NCBI RefSeq assembly: GCF_958979055.1
Contig: NC_084890.1
Span: 31,913,116-31,977,115, forward strand
Reading direction: 5' to 3'
Length of the DNA stretch: 64,000 nt
Source of the DNA: Alnus glutinosa
Taxonomy: Eukaryota; Streptophyta; Magnoliopsida; Fagales; Betulaceae
This document shows positions 1-12,300 of this stretch, piece by piece. Each line of letters starts with the position of its first letter. The first letter of the stretch is position 1. The position numbers and the translations under genes are program-made. The notes under the pieces are model-generated. The model was given only the letters and a program-made list of their open reading frames with translations. It had not been told where the DNA came from and ran no database searches.

Positions 1-202
1 ATGTCTAATTATCAACTTATAATGTCTTAATTCCACTGTTTGTGTTAGCTGGAGTTTTTTTTTTTTTTTTTTCATTCATGTTTCTTTTTGAGTAGAAATA
101 TTGATAAATGGATAAAACAATTAATAACATAATCAGAAATGGAAAAATAAAAAATAAAGAAAATTACGAACATGCAAAAAAAATAAAAAATAAATATAAA
201 AA

Positions 203-237
<35 letters not shown>

Positions 238-428
238 CCGTCATTAACGCAGACCCTGTACCCATGAGTGAAACGTATTGTCAAAACCTTAACTACAATC
301 AACGAGACTCTGGATTTAGAAAGGAAAACACATTGCCAAATCTATATATATATAAACCAAAGGAAAAGTCCTTTATGGAAATAATGAAGTGAGCTAGTAT
401 CGATTCAAAGTCTTGATTTGTTCTCGAC
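1..428. other. AT-rich 3' flank of ankyrin gene A, no gene
   Basis: Low-complexity AT-rich DNA with a poly-T run (55-72) and a (TA)n microsatellite (about 208-232). The short open frames on both strands consist of repeat-derived Ile/Tyr runs and are not credible genes. Nothing else is recognised. Confidence 0.6.
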
Positions 429-3400
429 TCAAAATTTACCCACGAGTGAATCGTATCTACGTAATGTCAAAACATTGCTTTCTTCAATCCAAAGTCGAAA
501 ACATGCCTGTACAGAAAGAATTATTGGGATAGCAGCCAAAGCGGTTAAAACAATCGGAGCCCATGCCGCTTTAATGTAATATACCACAAAGCAGAGTGTA
601 CAGAAGGCTGTTACCAAGCCTGCTATAGAGATGAAGAATACAGCAAGTCCCAACAACATCCGTAGAGGTATTGTTTTGAGAAAATCCTCCTCTCTGTAAG
701 GTGATGTGAGAATTGACAAGAAAACTAATACCGAAGTTGCAGCGAATATCAATGATATTGCATCTGATACGAAGAATACCATAAACCAAGTACTGTTCAA
801 AAGAAGAGGTTTTCCTTTGTCATGATCCTTTAGTTCTTCATATTCACCAGGTACCGTGAAGGCCGCAGTGAAAACCACAGTAGCAATAATTGTTGCCAAA
901 AGCATAAAGTTGGCTGCTGTTCCCTTCATCCACTTTTCACTGTTTTTATGCAAATCTTTGTGTGCCTTTTTAAATATATCCCTAGGTGTTTCATTTTTTG
1001 AATTCTTCATGTTCACATATGAATGGGGCACAATCTTTTCTATCTCTTTAAACCATAACAACTCATGTTGCATTTGAAGGGCTTTAATTGATGATATGGT
1101 ATTTAATCGATCTAAATGAGCCAATTTTCCAGCAATGTGCAGCATGTTATCACCTTTGGCAATGTCTAGGATTGTGTTATCACCTTTGGCAACATAGGTT
1201 GTAATCTTTTCCTTCATGACACCTATCTCATGTATCAGATTAAATACACTATCTTGCCGATAAATAATAGCAATGTGAAATAAACTGATCCCGTACTTTT
1301 CATCTATTAATTGCCATAAGAGATCGGGATAAGTGCGTATAATTATAAGTAGAAATTCAACATTTCCTACTTTTGCAGCTTCAACAAGTAAAGTCATCTG
1401 ATCATGAACCGGTAGTATTTCTGATGAGAAAGATTTCCATGGATCTGTATAAACCTTTTCCCAAAGCTCTTCAACTAACTGATCATGGGCACATTTCAAA
1501 ACATTGGTATAGATGATCCATTTGTCAGCCAAACATGCCGGCATCAAACCAAATTTAGAGATCCATTTGTGACCTGAGCTTAATAGAAAAAGAATCTATT
1601 TCAGAGATGGTTTGGTAAAAAAGAATTATATTGATTCTATACATTATTTTAACAATATCCATAACAACTGCGTTTTTATAAAAGAAGAAATTAATGCAAA
1701 GTTCATGTAATGCATTAATTTAAATGCCATATTTTTATTCCACAAATTAAAGCTGATGATCGACTCATGTAATGAATTTTATGTGATTGATCATAGTCTG
1801 ACATGAGTGGTGATTTATTTGCAATAACTAACAATAATTAATTAACTATTTTATTATACTAGTATAATTAATTGGGAAAACTTCACTTGCCAACTCCTGA
1901 ATCTTTCATTAATTTGAAGGTCAAATATCCAGGCATAGTGTTAACGGCTTGAAATTAAGGAGCTTTTCAGGTAAGATGACATGCTGATCGATTTCCTGAC
2001 AAGCCAATTCTCAAGTAACTAATAGAACCATAAAGAAGATCAATAGAAAGATCAATGCATTTGAATTTAAGAGGAAATAATATTAAAACATAGTTAATTA
2101 AGTAGTAGTATTGCAATATAATAGATTGATAAAATATCAGATATTATTAATTAAATACATAATTCGATCCGAAATTCTCATAGTTTAGGGAGTACGTACA
2201 GGATCAGGATCCCCTCAAATTCTTTGCCCGAATTTGATAGAATTCGGGCGACCTCCAATTATGATTAATGTAATAAAATATTTAATTAAGCAGCTACTTG
2301 GGCAATTAATGTACGTTCTCTATACGTATCATGCAATTAAAGCAGTTTGGGTTGGCCCGAGATCGAGAAACTAACAGGAATTTAAGCGTTTTTTCCAGGA
2401 TGATAGTTCACTTTTGCTGCTTATTGCAAAAGATTTTCTTGCCAACTCTTCCAAAGCTCTTCGCCCACAAGCACCGTCGGCAGTGTTGGCAGTTGCTAAG
2501 CTCGGATCTTTTTCCAGAATTTCCAATGCTATATCTGTCCATGAAAAAAAATCTCAGATCATTAATGCAAAAATGAATTTGTTCGAAAATCCATATAATA
2601 TTGTTGCTAATTTTGAAATAGATCGAAGTGGTAACTTGTCTGAACTGTATAAAAATCATTCCGAAAGGAAAATTAAATAAGGACATCAAACAAAGATAAT
2701 CAAACAGCAGCTGGCTAGTACTAAAACATTGGGAAACTTCACTAAACTCCTTAACTTTTATCATATTTTCAATTACCTTCCTAAATTTCAAACAAATATG
2801 AATATTTTGAAAATTTTGATAAGATCAATAGGATTAACGAAATCTTAACCAATTGGTGAAATAAAAAAATAAAAAAAAAATCAAAATTAAATACACTAAA
2901 TTGAGTCTTTTAAGTTTAAGAGAGTAATTATAAAAGTTGCGACAATTGATAGAAATTCAGTGTAGTTTTCCAAAAACATATATATATTAGGGGCATACCG
3001 TAAAAACCAGCGGAAACAATATGAAGAAGGAGTTCAATGCGTTGAGGAGTAATCAAACGTTGAAAAGGAGTGACGGAGTCAGAGAATAGAAAATCGACCA
3101 TCTTTCTATCTCTTTTATAAGCTGCAGCGTGAAGTGGTATCATTCCTTTGTCGTTATGGATCAACGGCAGTTCATTGTTCTTTTCCACCATCTCCTTAGC
3201 AATTTTCACTTCTCCTGTTTGAGCAGCGACGTGAAGGGCCGTGTCTCCATCTATTGTTTTCAATTCCAAGTCGCCCGGAGTCATCCATTTCAACACTTCT
3301 TCTACAAAATTGGCGTGTTTTGCAGCCGCTGCACTGTGAAGTACTGTCGCTTTCTCCATCGTTATGGGAAGTTGAACGCAGTTCGGGTGTTCATTAAGAA

Positions 3401-4401
3401 AAGCGTTAGCAGCCTCCCAATCACCTTTCATGGCAGCTTGAAGGAGGGGACCACAGGAGATACGGCATTCATCTAATATTCTATTCCCTGTGGTTTTTTT
3501 AAAAAAAACGCAAGACTAGCTAATAATTAATTACAACATGCGGTGATAAATCTTGCCATATATGGAGTCTAATTAAGATGTTTGGAAGAAATAGTTAAGA
3601 GAGTTTTAACAACATATAGTACATTGAGAAATGCTTGGTTGTACACTCTCATCCTACTCCTATCCCACTCTTGTCTACTTGGACCAATAATGTAAGAGAT
3701 AGTGGAGAGAGTGTAGTGGGACCCATTTTTTTTAACAATATTATTGGTTCAAGTAGGCAGAGGTGGGATAGGAGTGGGATGAAAGTGTACAACAAAGCAT
3801 TTCTCTAGTACATTACTATACATATTTTTTTTTTTTTTTTTAAAAATGAGTAGAACTATGTATAGGCAAAAGAATCAACTGTACAAAATGTTCAACCGAA
3901 CACAACGTTACAACCAAAAAGAACTTTAGACATTCAACTAGAATTCAAAAACTAAGAAGCAAAAAAACAACACCAAAACACCCAACTGAACTAAATCAGC
4001 AAATTGGTATCAACATTCCATTTATGGCATAAGTTGATGTTCTTCATATTCTTCTGAAATTTTCTTATCCCATAAATCTTGCACCGAATTTCTTAAAAAA
4101 TTTGCTTCAGGATCTGCTCTTAGTTCGAAGTTGCCCTCCAAACTTTATCTCATTACTATACATATTTTGATGCCACTCTAGCCCAAACCCAACAAATCTA
4201 GCAGTGAATACACTAAAACGATACTGACTACTATACAATGTTATACATATAACCTAACAAAGTTTATATATGCATGTGACTGCATGCATATATATATATA
4301 TATGACGACAGAAAAAGAGGTCGAGAGCGCTTACCCTCATTATATTCCCTTGAGCTTGGCTCCTCATCTTCGGCGTTAGCTATTTGTATGTTGCCTTCCA
4401 T
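429..4401 (-). CDS. Ankyrin-repeat PGG-domain membrane protein, copy A (ACD6/ITN1-like)
   Basis: Four exons join without a frame break: 4401-4335, 3487-2999, 2534-2376 and 1573-429, 1860 nt, 619 aa. Introns are GT..AG and phase 1; the exon 3 donor is GTTAGT, directly before an in-frame TAG that splicing avoids. Exon 1 gives a short acidic N-terminus (MEGNIQIANAEDEE). Exons 2-3 hold ankyrin repeats (TALHVAAQTG, IPLHAAAYKR), and exon 4 has another set. The C-terminus has the KWMKGTAANFMLLATIIATV block of the PGG domain and about four membrane helices. Two oddities are seen: the domain's namesake Pro-Gly-Gly reads VPGEYEE, and the intron that splits exons 4 and 5 in copies B and C is absent. Family members such as ACD6 and ITN1 act at membranes in defence and salt or ABA responses; the role here is inferred. 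The start is the only Met in a short exon matching copy B's exon 1. Confidence 0.85.
1574..2375. other. Intron 3 of ankyrin gene A with MITE remnant
   Basis: Non-coding, AT-rich. Around 1877-1930 it carries a piece of the foldback MITE family (sequence resembling GGGAAAACTTCACTTGCCAA) also seen at 4.9-5.4 kb and 63.5-63.97 kb. A second remnant lies at about 2727-2935 in intron 2. No other feature is seen. Confidence 0.5.
3626..3805. mobile_element. MULE-type MITE in intron 1 of gene A
   Basis: A 180-bp foldback element whose arms, about 75 bp each, are near-perfect inverted repeats beginning GAGAAATGCTT. It is flanked by a perfect 9-bp direct repeat, TAGTACATT (3617-3625 and 3806-3814). A 9-bp TSD and a terminal G are typical of Mutator-like elements. 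It has no coding capacity. It lies inside intron 1 (3488-4334) of the ankyrin gene. Confidence 0.88.
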
Positions 4402-4910
4402 TTTTTCTCCTTGTGCAAGAAGACAAATCAGATAGAAAATAAACGAACTAATAAATGATAATTATGGTATTATATATATATGATGATTTGTGCGTTGAAC
4501 AGTAGATGCATGTGATGAGGAGTGAATATAAGAAAATAACAACCCAATCCAAACCTTCGTCTGTCAAAGGAATTATTATGCCTAATCTGAAAGCCCCAAG
4601 GCGAACAGTAACACGACTGCAGTCACACCACGTACAAGCGAGGGCGATATGATCGATCTGCCGAGAACAGAAACCAAATTTATACTAAAGCAATGGCATC
4701 CTCAACAGTGCCTCGAATCATCCTTTAACAAAGAAAAGAGAAAGAGTTGTACTAATGGTATCGTCCCGCGTCCGAACCATATTCCTATTTTGTGACTTTT
4801 GTGACTTTCACATTTGCTTGTCAACAAAGTCAAGCATTTTTACGTTGCTTCTTATTTTTAGAGTCTTGCTGACACTTTAATGACCTTTCTTTCTTTCATT
4901 CTCTACGTGG
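4402..4910. promoter_or_regulatory. 5' flank of ankyrin gene A
   Basis: About 500 bp upstream of the predicted ATG of gene A (minus strand), expected to hold its promoter and 5' leader. It is AT-rich with a short (TA)n. No single regulatory motif can be assigned with confidence. The GA/AT stretch resembling AGATAGAAAATAAACG is conserved upstream of copies B, C and D, which supports a shared leader. Confidence 0.4.
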
Positions 4911-4914
4911 ACCT

Positions 4915-5415
4915 TATAAAATTTAGAAGAACTTAACTTATAACCTTTAATTTTTATCACTTTTAAAAAAAATTATCAAAACTTTAAAAATGGTCAATTT
5001 AAGATATTTATCTTTCAATTTTTTTTAATTTCAACTAATCCTTAGAATTTTTCGTTAAATTCTGTCAAAATTCTCAAAATACCCCTCATTTTTTTAAGGA
5101 AAAAAAAAAAAAAAAAAAACTTGATAGGATTTAAGTGTTAGCTAGAATTTAATAGAATTTGCAAAAATACCCATGCCTGAATCTTTGAAAATTTTTGTAA
5201 TTTTTTTTAAAAAAAAAAAATATATATGAATTAAGGCGTATTTTGAGAATTTTAATAGGATCTAACGGAAATTTTAACAGAAGGTTAAAATTGACAAAAA
5301 AAAAAATAGAAAAATTGACACCTTAGATTAACAATTTTTAAAGTTTAAATACATTTTTTCAAAAGTGATGAAAAATCAACCGTTTTAAGTTAAGTTTTTC
5401 TTAAAATTTATTACA
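4915..5415. mobile_element. AT-rich foldback MITE
   Basis: Imperfect inverted repeat of about 500 bp with poly-A/T in the centre. The left arm contains AAAATGGTCAATTTAAGATA and TTCTGTCAAAATTCTCAAAA, and the right arm carries the reverse complements. Further copies or fragments are at 1.88, 2.73, 7.04-7.26, 21.66-22.01 and 63.48-63.97 kb, so this is a local family. No TSD could be fixed. Confidence 0.6.
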
Positions 5416-5842
5416 TGGTTCGCTGTCACCTTTTACGTGGCACTTTAACATTTGATCTTTTTGTAGGCAACGTTTGACTGTCACTGTATTGGAGTTCGAC
5501 TGTGTTCCTGGATCACATCCAGGCAACTTGGCGTAAATAATTAATTGACAAAAAAAAAAAAAAAAAAAAAACCACAAGTAATTTGTTTAAAGATTGCTCA
5601 AAGAAAAGCAGGCCAGAATGAGAGGAATTGAATCCTTTCCATTTCAAGTGATAGAGAGGAGCCGGTCCTAATTACCTAATTAGTCACAGGTTATGAGTTT
5701 ACAAATTCATAAATACAAACAAAATTTTTACAATGAAATGCGAAGTGCTCTCACCGGCTTTCTCAAGGTCTTCACCATCTCTGTATCAATTATGATTTGT
5801 TAGGTAATTGGTGTGTTTATCACCTAATTACCTAAAAGCATT

Positions 5843-6930
5843 AGCAAGCCCCAACAAGATGGGCGCGCGATGGGAAAAAGCCAATCCCAACTTTGCTGGC
5901 AGAATCAATGTAAAAACACGTTGTCTTTTGTATCCATTAAGATATTCGTTTTACCTTTTTTAATTAATATAAAAGATAAAAGTAAAGGCAACAACAAGCC
6001 CCAACAAGATGGGTGATGGGAAAAAGCCAATCCTAACTCCCCTGGCAGAATAAATGTAAAAACACATTGTCTTTTGTATTGATGAAGATATTCGTTTTGC
6101 TTTTCTTAATTAATACAAAAGATAAAAATAAGGAGAAATGTTAAGGGTACTAAAACTTTTATAAAGAAAGTTTTATTAACTGACGTGGCATGTTATTTAA
6201 ATACAAAAATACCCTTCATCAGTCCTAAGAAAAATGGGCCAGATCCTCTTCCAATCTCTGGATCCAGTTCATGCCGGCAACCCCGTTCTCTAGCCAAAAC
6301 AGCCGAATCCCGGCCGTTCCCGGACAGAACGGCCGGATCCTGGCCGAATGGACAGGATCCGGCCGTTCCCCGAACAGAACGGTCGGATCCCCCCCGGATG
6401 GACGGGATCTGGTCGGGAACGGCCGGGATGGACGGAATCTGGTCGTTCCCCAGACAAAACGGCCGGATCTCGCCCGGCTGGATGGAATCTGGCCGTTCCT
6501 GGCCGGAAAGCGGGGATGGCTAGGATCTGGCCCTTCCCCGACCAGACTGGCCGGATTCCGGCCTATTTGGCCAAGGATTAGGTCATCGAGGTGAGTGGTC
6601 GGGAATTTTCGGCGGTATGCTATGTTTCCGGCGTGGTATATTCACCGATAGATGGAAAGGGCATTTTTGTCTTTATGTACTAAAATATTTTTTTAACTTA
6701 TTTTACTATTAAATTGATGTGGAGCCACTTATGAAGTTCTACATCAGTTAGTAAAACTCTGTTAGTAAACATTTAAGTACAATTAGCATTTAAATTTGAG
6801 TACATCAGCAAGCCCCAACGAGATGGACGATGGGAAAAAGCCTATCCTAACTGCCCTGTAAGAATCAATGTAAAAACACGTTGTCTTTTGTATTGATTAA
6901 GATATTCGTTTTGCCTTTCTTAATTAATAC
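5843..6930. repeat. Three-copy tandem repeat (about 150-bp unit) split by an insertion
   Basis: Units start near 5843, 5994 and 6806. Each contains a segment close to AGCCCCAACAAGATGGG and TTGTCTTTTGTAT. Units 2 and 3 are separated by the GC-rich element at 6133-6794. A degenerate fourth relative lies at about 46872-46975. Confidence 0.7.
6133..6794. mobile_element. MITE-like element with GC-rich tandem core
   Basis: It interrupts the 150-bp tandem repeat. The ends are weakly inverted: the left begins GAGAAATGTTAAGGGTAC, and the reverse complement of the right reads AAATGCTAATTGTAC. The core (about 6230-6640) is unusually GC-rich and made of degenerate copies of a motif like CGGCCGTTCCCGGACAGAA. 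Open frames across it in several frames come from the GC-rich repeat and are not genes. No clean TSD was found, so the MULE affiliation is tentative. Confidence 0.5.
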
Positions 6931-8078
6931 ATTGATCCAATTCCAACAACCGAAAAAAAAAAAAAAAAAAAAAAGGTACAATCACAATAGCATATCTTAA
7001 TCACTTTTAATAATGCCTTTTGTTTTTTTCTTTTAAATAACTTCACTTATAACCATAATCAGGCTTGATCTTCTATCACTTTTAAAAAATGTATCCAAAT
7101 TTTAAATAGTATCAATTTAAAATATCTGTCTTTTAATTTTTTTCAATTTTAAACATCTGTTAGAATTTTTCATTAAATTCTGTCAAAATTTTTAAAATAC
7201 CCCTTCTTTTTTTATGGAAAAAAAAAATCTAAGATTTAGGTGTTGGTCCAAATTTAATGAAATTTGTAAAAAATACACATGCATGTAGGGTTGTAAGCAA
7301 GTAGAGTTACTCGTGAACATGCTCGGGCTCGGCTTGAATTAACTTGGCTCAGGATCAATTTGTTTATTAAACAAACAGAACTTGAACAAAAAATTCAGGT
7401 TCGACTCGTATAAACTCGTATAAGTTCGTATAGCTTCATTATTATTATTTTTATTGTTTTTAACTTTATAATGAGAATATGTTAAGTATTTAAAGAAAAT
7501 AAATCATCTTCATAATGTAATATATATGTAAGTTGAATTATTGTAATTGTGAGTCTGGATATAAATATGAGTGCATTTGTGTATATATCGATGTATAAAT
7601 ATATTATAAGATAAACATATAAAATTTAGATCACATTATTTAAGATTTGATTTAATTTCTCTAATTACTCAAACAATAAATCTTAACTATAATTAAGTAA
7701 CTAATAATTAATTTTAATTTTAAAAAGAAACATTAAACGATCGCAACATTTACTTTATATATGGAATGACTAAATAAATTGAGTAACTCGTGAATAAGCC
7801 CGAATTCGTTAAAAACCAATAAATGAACAAAGCTTGAACAGATTATCTGGTTTGGCGATAAGTTCAAGCTTGGATGTGGATACCACCACAATCGTGTAGA
7901 TGAAGTTTCTTGGTTGCAGGTATTGTGGATGTAAATGATGATCAGTTTGCTTAGTATATTGGATGCTATGATTGGAACATATCACAACAATCATATTCTG
8001 GACTCATGGATCGTCCGCATTTTCGGTATTTTGTTATGGCTCATATCCAATGTGACATGTATTTGCTAAGCCTGTGTT
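6931..8078. repeat. Intergenic repeat mosaic
   Basis: It contains part of the AT-rich MITE family (about 7041-7260). A further interspersed repeat follows (about 7285-7850) with TTCGACTCGTATAAACTCGT-like motifs and matching inverted GAGTAACTCGTG segments at both sides. No gene is supported here. Confidence 0.45.
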
Positions 8079-8083
8079 GTAGT

Positions 8084-11000
8084 GGTAACGCCCCGCCTTT
8101 TACAAAAAGATATAAGTGAAAATTTTAATTTTTACGTGACATTACGATATCATCAGAGTTATATATATATATATATATATATAATGACACATCAGAGCTG
8201 ACTGAATAACCTCAATATATAAAATAATAACCTTTGTTCTGATACTATAAATACATCTCAAATAATAACATATGTGCCACAAGCGACACCCAATAAAGTA
8301 TTAGTAATACCAAAATATCATAGCATCAAAGAAACATATAAAAAGAGTTTGACATATGTACATGAAAGGATAGACTAAGCAGGGTAGTCCATCACATCCA
8401 AGAGACCACAACACAGGAGGTAACCTAGCCTCAAAAGTCTGCTACTCAGATTCATCTAAGCATCTGTATAGTCCTGATAGTCTTCATCCTCAAATCCTGT
8501 ATTAATAAATAATACAGATACAAATAACAATACAAAAATACCAAAGTGAGTCCGCTGTTTCCAATAATATAATGAATACTGGTTTATTTATGAAATGCAA
8601 CATAATGAAATAAAATAAAATAAAGATTATATTTATATATGTATATATACAATTTATGACCTATGGCTGCAAGTCATAGTCATAGATTGAATATGTAAAT
8701 GTATATATAAACAAATAAAGAAATAGCGTGACAGTTTTACATGCTGAGTTTTAATTATATCTTTGAAGCACTCATCTCTTGATGGATCCTACGGTCCTTA
8801 TTAGCGTGTTGATTGGGATCCTATGGTCCCTCTTTTACGAGTTATCTTACTAAATTTTAGTAATCTTTTACTGGAATCCTACGGTTCCAGCATAACTGAA
8901 ATCCTACGATTTCAGTGGCTTATTTATTATTCTCTTTTTCGGTACTTCTACATTCACTGCATCTAGGCAACCTGTGAATTTTAATGTATTATTATGGATC
9001 TAGATCCTCAGTTTGTTATTAAACATATTATTAAAATAATAAAATATGCAAAGTCACATGCGCAAACAAGTAAATAAAACAGTAGACACAATGTTATAGG
9101 AAAAATCCATGAGCTTCGTCCTGAATAAGTATAGAGATACTTTCCTTCTTCTGCTTTCAAAAGGGTTTCCATACAATTGTTGACAAAGATTTCTAGAAAA
9201 TGGGCTAAAACTGCACCTTTGCTGTAGCACACGAAATCTGTTTTCCTTTTAAAAGAGATGCAACCCGCAAAAACAACAGAGTGTTTCTTCTCTTTGTTTT
9301 CTTCATTATTTTCCCTTTCATTAACATTATAAACCTAACACACAAGAATACACTACAATAGTGAATTAATATAATTCACCAATAATACGTTTTAGTCCTA
9401 TTCTCATTTATGATTTTTTAATCCTATTATTATTTCGACATAGTAACGACATATAAAATTAGTCCAATTACATTTTATTACTAATCATTTTTATGCTGAC
9501 TTTATTACGGCATTTATCAAGGCTCTCAAATACTTATTTATCAAAATATATCTCGTAATACCAATTTTATAAAAATAGTTACAATAGTTAAAACTCACAA
9601 TTTTTACAATAAAGTTTCGCAATCCCAAAATAATAGAACTTTTTATTAAAAAAATATTAAGACAGGTGCTGTTTTAGTTATTTTAAATAAAACAATAAGA
9701 TACCAAAATATGTTTAAGCCAACATATGACATATATCAAATAAACTTAACAGCTTTGTTAGTATAATTAACAGGTTTTATACTTAAAAAACAAGTGGATT
9801 AGAATAACTACATATTTAATTCCAATGTTATCCTTTTATAAATTGAGCAGAATAACGACATTATTATTATTAATGCCTAATTATTTTAAAATCATTTGGG
9901 TGGCGTAACGACGCTTTTATAAAATATTTTCATTTTTACTCGAACATCACAACGGTGTGATTTATTAATTAAATACGCCACTTAAAATATCTTGTTAAAA
10001 CACAACTTAAAATATTAGATACTTAAAATAATAAAAACTGTAAAATCAGAAAATATTAAAACAAAGTTAATAACTTAAAAATCACGTAAAATAAATCAAA
10101 GCTTTTAATTAAAAACTTATCAAATATAAATAATGAGCTTTATATTTCAAAAGAAATGAATAGAATAATAACCTTATTTAACAACTTACCAAATATCTCA
10201 AAACATCAAGCGTTGATTGAGATTTGCTCCCTTTTTCTTTTTCTTTTCCTTTTTTATGCTTTCCCCCTTATTCCTTCTATTATTTCTCTTTCCTTATCTT
10301 TTTATCCATTAATTTCCTTTACCCACCTAATCAAACACACGCTTATTCTTTTCTTTTTGGGACACGTACATAGAAAGAGAGGTCCTTTTTCTTTTATCTA
10401 ATTTTTGCTTCATTTTTCCCTTAGTTGACCGATTCTCCTCCTCTTTTATCTTTTGTTTTTGTTTCTTTTCTATTTTTGAACACCTAGATAATTATACACA
10501 CACATCTATGTATTTTCCACCACATCTATGTATTTTCTACCACACACACCTATTTGACGCGCGGGCGCACACACACACTTTTACCTTCAGTTACTTTCTT
10601 TTACTTATCTTCTCTTTTCCTCTTCTACTCTTTTCTTTCTTATCTGCACCTTTCTCTATTCTATTCTTTTCTTCACCGACACACACACAGCAGGTACCCG
10701 AGAGACAGGGATGAGAAAAAAAGAAAGAGCTCGGGAGAAAGAGACCTACCCTTGTTGAGAGTTCTTGTTCCCTTCCTTTATACTTTATTGATTTTCTTAG
10801 AAAACTAGGAGAGGGAAAGTTTTCACTTTTCTGCTGGACTTGCTGTACGTGGAGGAAGAAAACAGGGAGAGATTTGAGAGAGGAAGAAGGCTTGCTTACT
10901 GAAATAAAGGAGATGTAGAGCAAGGAGAGAATTGTAGAGAATTTTTTCAAGCTTCAAAGAGAGCTTTTGGTTTGTGAGGAATGCCCATAGCCTATGCTTC

Positions 11001-11808
11001 CTTTTATAGAAGACCCGAAGGGTGAGGATGATCTCAGCACAATTTCAATCCATGGACAAGAGCCTTGCAGGTGTTCAATGGCAGACTCAAAGAATCAAAA
11101 TCGACCAATATCACTTATCTCTAACTTATTACCCCTTGGTTCTCAACTTAACACTAACTAAAATTTTCCCTTCGTTACTATCCCTGTTGATTGAGCTGGA
11201 TTGGGTGTTGAATGAGCTGGGTTGGGCTGAGCAAAAATCACATTAAAATGGATTGGTCTTGGCGTGGACTGGACTTGTGATAAGAAGGAAATAAATCTGG
11301 AAAAATGGAAACCCACGTGAACCACTACCAATTTTTATTAAATAAAAATTAGTCCCTTTTAAAAACATGAGGGCTGGGCTGATGTTAACGAGTCCACGGG
11401 CTAGGGGCTGGGTTCCTAAACATGTGGGCTGCTGGGTCTTAAGAAATAGAAATGGGCTCACAAATTATTATTGTTTAATTTTCGTTCAAATTAGGGTACC
11501 ATTTTTCGTGGGTATTTTCAGGTACTAAACGGAGTTCAAAAATTATGAAATTCGGAGGGTAACTAGATGACTTTGAGACGAGCATTTTGGCTTTTGAATC
11601 GACTAAAACAGAGTTCGTTTAACCTTGTTTCCGTTATTACAAAGTTTAAGGTCCGTTTGAACTTTTATTAAATTGAAACTATAAAATCTCCTTAACAAAT
11701 GAATATTTATCTTCATAAATATTCATATTTACTCTTTTACACTATTATTAGATCATAAATCATATTTTAAGATATTTTATTTATTATTTTAAAATACGGG
11801 GTATTATA
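8084..11808 (-). mobile_element. Long solo LTR, Gypsy-like
   Basis: Read on the minus strand it begins TATAATACCCCGTATTTTAA and ends GGGGCGTTACC, close to the TGTAATACCCC..GGGCGTTACA ends of many plant Gypsy LTRs. It is flanked by a perfect 5-bp repeat, GTAGT (8079-8083 and 11809-11813). The 3725 bp have no gag or pol coding, no second LTR, and a TC-rich stretch at 10.2-10.7 kb. The open frames there are low-complexity Ser/Phe/Leu runs. A solo LTR from recombination of a full element is the simplest reading. The family assignment is inference. Confidence 0.65.
8784..8916. repeat. Cluster of hairpins with a shared CCTACG loop
   Basis: Four short inverted repeats lie within the LTR: 8784-8797 (arms GGA/TCC), 8815-8830 (GGGA/TCCC), 8871-8890 (CTGGAA/TTCCAG) and 8895-8916 (ACTGAAAT/ATTTCAGT). 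The arms differ but remain complementary, while the loop stays CCTACG or CCTATG. A further hairpin, TTACTAAA/TTTAGTAA, lies at about 8848-8863. Confidence 0.7.
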
Positions 11809-11813
11809 GTAGT

Positions 11814-12300
11814 ATGTAGTTATAGTAAAATGGTTTATAAGCTTTAACCAGTTAGACATGTAATTGGCTCTTATTGTAATTAATGGTTATGTACTATATA
11901 TATTTTTTATATTCTATTGTTAGATGTAACTTTGATAATCAAGTGTATGGGGTATATACCATATGTTAGCTGAGGGATACATAGTCGTGCATTCTGTTGT
12001 CCGGAACAAGGATGAAGAAGACTTCCTCTCAAGCGTCCTGTTGGCCAGCTCCAGATCTTCTGTAGCCACCTGAACGCTGTGAACGGCGCACAACGGTGTT
12101 TTAGTGTTGAAGTCTCGTCGACGTTCGGTAGTTATGATAGGACGGTGATCTGGTCCTCCTTTTTATCGAGAGAGGCTGGTGCCTTTCATTGTGTCTTCTG
12201 TTTCAGTTTCAGTTTAATGGTGGCACTTTCATTGTGTTTGTTGGACTGAAAGGTAGTACTAGCTAGCTTGTATTGCTCATAGAGCATTTTCCGTATGAAG
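11814..12300. other. Non-coding stretch upstream of BTF3 pseudogene
   Basis: Nothing is clearly recognised. The part nearest 12300 could be 5' UTR-derived sequence retained with the BTF3 copy, but this cannot be shown. Confidence 0.3.

Noticed and set aside
2331..2791. Open frames on both strands over gene A exon 3
   Set aside because: Shadows of exon 3 (2534-2376), which is fixed by paralogs and phase.
6185..6594. Three overlapping open frames of 77-112 codons
   Set aside because: All come from GC-rich tandem repeats that lack stops; no family resemblance.
10156..10950. Several open frames with Phe/Leu/Ser or Lys/Glu runs
   Set aside because: Low-complexity pyrimidine-rich sequence inside the long solo LTR.
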